In this document: positions 61,805-64,000 of the stretch, piece by piece
Layout: the number at the start of each line of letters is the position of its first letter
Position numbering within the stretch: the first letter of the stretch is position 1
NCBI RefSeq assembly: GCF_000017405.1
Contig: NC_009668.1
Location: 1,729,001 to 1,793,000 of the forward strand
Direction: 5' to 3'
DNA: 64,000 nt
From: Brucella anthropi ATCC 49188
GTDB lineage: Bacteria > Pseudomonadota > Alphaproteobacteria > Rhizobiales > Rhizobiaceae
Translations under genes and position numbers: made by a program
Notes under the pieces: generated by a model
Database searches by the model: none
The model's input: the letters and a program-made list of their open reading frames with translations, nothing else
What the model was told of the DNA's origin: nothing

Positions 61805-62806
61805 ATGCCCTACGCGCTCAGTTTTCTCGATAAAAGTCCCATTCATGACGGCGAAGCAGTTCAAACGGCACTGGCCCGCACGATCAAGCTTGCGCAGAAA
61901 GCAGAAACCGCAGGTTTTCATCGCTTCTGGGTGGCTGAACATCACAACTCACCAGAGCTCGCCAGTTCATCACCGGAAGTGTTGATCAGCTTTTTGCTGG
62001 CACATACCAAACATATCCGAATTGGTTCAGGCGGCGTTATGCTGCAGCATTACAGCACCTACAAGGTCGCAGAAAATTTCAATCTCCTGTCTTCACTTGC
62101 GCCCGGACGTGTCGATCTGGGTGTGGGCAAAGCCCCTGGGGGACTGCCGCTTTCAACCCGTGCCTTGCAGGGCGCCTATGACCCTGATCGGAAACCATCC
62201 TTCAATGAGCAACTGATTGAGTTAGATAAATTTCTCGACCAAAGCCCGGAAAATACCGCCGACCGGAACGGCCTTGCCGCTTATCCGGTTCCGCCACAAA
62301 AACCTGAACGTTTCCTGCTGGGTGCGAGCGTCGAAAGTGCTGAGCTTGCCGCACGTCTCAACTGGGACTTCGTCTATGCCGGTCATATTCAGGGTGACCC
62401 GACAGCCATAAAGGAAGCCGTTGACGCCTATCAGGCAATCACAAACCGTCCTGCCATTTTAGCTGTCGGCGTAATCGTTGCGGAAAGCGATGCCGAGGCA
62501 GAGAGGCTTGCTGTTGATATTCGGCGCTTCCGTGTTTCAGCCGAAGGTTTGCAGCCGGTCAACGTCGGCAGCCACGAACAAGCGCTCGAATATGTAAGGC
62601 AGGCAGGCGCCACGCAATACACGATTGAAGAGCGCACGCCACGTGTGATCCGTGGCACGGCCATCCACGTTCACATTGAGCTTCAACGCCTGCACCGTGA
62701 GTTTGGCATCGCTGAGTTTATCATCGACTGCCCGGTTTCCGAAGGAAGCCATCGGCTCAAAACGATCGAACTTCTCGCCGAAGCGCGCCCGGCCATAGCG
62801 GCATAA
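61805..62806 (+). CDS. LLM-class flavin-dependent oxidoreductase (MsnO8-like)
   Basis: 333 residues: GFHRFWVAEHHNSPELASSS, RIGSGGVMLQHYSTYKVAEN and GRVDLGVGKAPGG, which define the luciferase-like oxidoreductase subgroup often named MsnO8. Divergent from the GNAT copy 2. No C-terminal oddity. May take part in the same sulfur chemistry; its substrate is unknown. Confidence 0.88.
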   Translation: MPYALSFLDKSPIHDGEAVQTALARTIKLAQKAETAGFHRFWVAEHHNSPELASSSPEVLISFLLAHTKHIRIGSGGVMLQHYSTYKVAENFNLLSSLAPGRVDLGVGKAPGGLPLSTRALQGAYDPDRKPSFNEQLIELDKFLDQSPENTADRNGLAAYPVPPQKPERFLLGASVESAELAARLNWDFVYAGHIQGDPTAIKEAVDAYQAITNRPAILAVGVIVAESDAEAERLAVDIRRFRVSAEGLQPVNVGSHEQALEYVRQAGATQYTIEERTPRVIRGTAIHVHIELQRLHREFGIAEFIIDCPVSEGSHRLKTIELLAEARPAIAA

Positions 62807-62897
62807 CTCTGCCACTTTCCCGACACCGGATGGTGGTTACGCATCGGTTGACGCTATGGGAGAATAGCCGTGAGTTCACCAAAATCTGCTTATTTGC

Positions 62898-64000
62898 TCA
62901 TTCATTATCGGGCATGCCGTTCTGCTTGAGTTCGGCAAACTTGATAGCCATCGTTGGGTTACCGCGCGTGAGCCGCTTTACCGTCAGGTCCTCTGCCTTG
63001 TCGTTTGCAAGCCGCAAGTTGTTGGCCGACTTGTGAAGCGCTTCCTTCGTTTTCTCCAGATCCTTGATGGCCTCGTCGATGCGTTTGACTGCTTCCTCAA
63101 AGCCATCTGAAGCCAGACGCCAGTTGCGCCCGAATGCGGCTTTAAAGTCATCAAGCTGGGATTCGAAGTTTGTTATGTCGACATTTTGCGCCTTCACCAG
63201 TGCCAGCTCATTCTTGTAGTGGAGCGAGTTCATCGCCGCATTGCGCAGCAGCGTGATGATCGGGATGAAAAACTGCGGTCGGACGACGTACATTTTCGGA
63301 TAGCGGTGGGATACGTCAATGATCCCGGTGTTGTAGAGCTCATTCTCGGGCTCAAGCAACGAGACCAGAACAGCGTATTCACAGCCTTTCGCGCTCCGGT
63401 CCTTGTCTAATTCTTTGAAAAAATCTTCGTTCTTCTTCTTGGTAGCCGTCTCGTCATTTTCGTTCTTCATCTCGAACATGATCGAGACGATTTCAGAACC
63501 TGCATCGTCCATGTCGCGGAAGATGAAGTCGCCCTTGCTACCGTTGCGCGCGTCGTTATCCTTCTCAAAATACGCACGGGGGAAAGCGGTCGCACGAATG
63601 CGGTCAAACTCGATTGAGCAGTGCTGTTCCAGCGTCTCGCCGATCATTTTTGTCGATAGTTTCGCTTTCATATCCCTCAGACGCTCGATTGCGTCGTTGC
63701 GATCCTTCAGCTGCGTTTCGTACTTGTCCCTGAGTGCAGTTTCAGCAAGCTGTTTTTCGAGCGTGATCCGAGCAAGCCCATTCTTCAGTTCGTCACGCTC
63801 TTTCTCAACCGTATTGACGGCTTCGGTGACCGCGAGCTTCTGCGAAAGCTCCCCTGCATCGAGCCTGGCCTTCAGGCTCTGGATCTCCGCGTCTTTAGTG
63901 GTGGCTGCTTTCTGTAGTTCGGCAATAAGCTTCGCCTCGGCCAGTTTTGATGCAGCCTCCTGCTCCCGTCTTGCTTTCTCAAGCTCATGCAAAAGAGTAT
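62898..64000 (-). CDS. DUF2130 coiled-coil protein (5' end outside window)
   Basis: At least 367 residues; the frame is open to the right edge, so the start is missing. The visible N-terminal part is a long coiled coil ([20 protein letters not shown] and on). It is followed by the DUF2130 core ([42 protein letters not shown]) with D and ExK residues resembling PD-(D/E)XK enzymes, and a second coiled coil at the C-terminus. Function unproven. Confidence 0.85.
   Translation of the reverse strand, partial: TLLHELEKARREQEAASKLAEAKLIAELQKAATTKDAEIQSLKARLDAGELSQKLAVTEAVNTVEKERDELKNGLARITLEKQLAETALRDKYETQLKDRNDAIERLRDMKAKLSTKMIGETLEQHCSIEFDRIRATAFPRAYFEKDNDARNGSKGDFIFRDMDDAGSEIVSIMFEMKNENDETATKKKNEDFFKELDKDRSAKGCEYAVLVSLLEPENELYNTGIIDVSHRYPKMYVVRPQFFIPIITLLRNAAMNSLHYKNELALVKAQNVDITNFESQLDDFKAAFGRNWRLASDGFEEAVKRIDEAIKDLEKTKEALHKSANNLRLANDKAEDLTVKRLTRGNPTMAIKFAELKQNGMPDNE

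Noticed and set aside
1..64000. CRISPR array
   Set aside because: No regularly spaced direct repeats were seen; repeats found are dyads or IS-related.

Overview
The window reads as a chromosome segment of an alphaproteobacterium of the Brucellaceae (Ochrobactrum/Brucella type). Supporting signs are EcfG-type sigma factors with GGAAC-N17-GTT promoters, an Omp25/Omp31-type outer membrane protein, a DUF982 protein, an HWE-family sensor kinase, several Ku proteins with a three-domain LigD, and a nosRZDFYLX cluster. The taxonomic call is inference from gene content; no rRNA or complete tRNA is present.

1-16 kb is a stress-response and DNA-repair block. It holds a glycine-rich stress protein, a UdgX-type uracil-DNA-binding protein, a small repeat protein, two EcfG-like sigma factors, a lone receiver protein, an SDR oxidoreductase, a PPC/DUF296 protein, two convergent paralogous Crp/Fnr regulators, an isochorismatase-fold hydrolase, a DUF982 protein, an HWE kinase and an outer membrane barrel. 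These are followed by topoisomerase IB, Ku, LigD and a second Ku behind a 40-aa membrane peptide. At least five genes or gene pairs here carry an exact EcfG promoter.

16-41 kb is mobile and accessory DNA. It contains: a putative HUH-type replication initiator flanked by three long inverted repeats; a coiled-coil protein and an excisionase-like protein; a papain-like protease candidate overlapping a DUF3768 gene; a short integrase; and a three-gene operon (DUF805-SHOCT, superinfection-immunity-like-SHOCT, 682-aa exported protein). The first gene of that operon is split by an IS66-type element with an 8-bp target duplication. Next come an XRE regulator, a large NACHT-type NTPase with a C-terminal PD-(D/E)XK-like motif plus a 701-aa DUF4238 protein (a likely defence system), a truncated integrase next to an IS3 element, further EcfG-controlled small genes, an FNT channel and a complete tyrosine integrase. 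The block ends at a 47-nt copy of the 3' end of a tRNA-Val gene. This looks like the right attachment site of an island that extends left beyond the window.

41-50 kb is the complete nitrous oxide reductase operon, transcribed leftward as nosR-Z-D-F-Y-L-X, with an FNR/NNR-like site upstream of nosR.

50-63 kb is a sulfur-compound salvage region. A seven-gene leftward operon (flavin monooxygenase, M20 deacylase, GNAT acetyltransferase, permease-ATPase fusion, two binding proteins, HCCA-isomerase-like protein) is followed by an Rrf2 regulator, a flavin reductase, a second monooxygenase/acetyltransferase pair and a third luciferase-like oxidoreductase. The gene set parallels the Bacillus ytm/sna route that acetylates, oxidatively cleaves and deacetylates S-modified cysteines. 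The window ends inside a DUF2130 gene.
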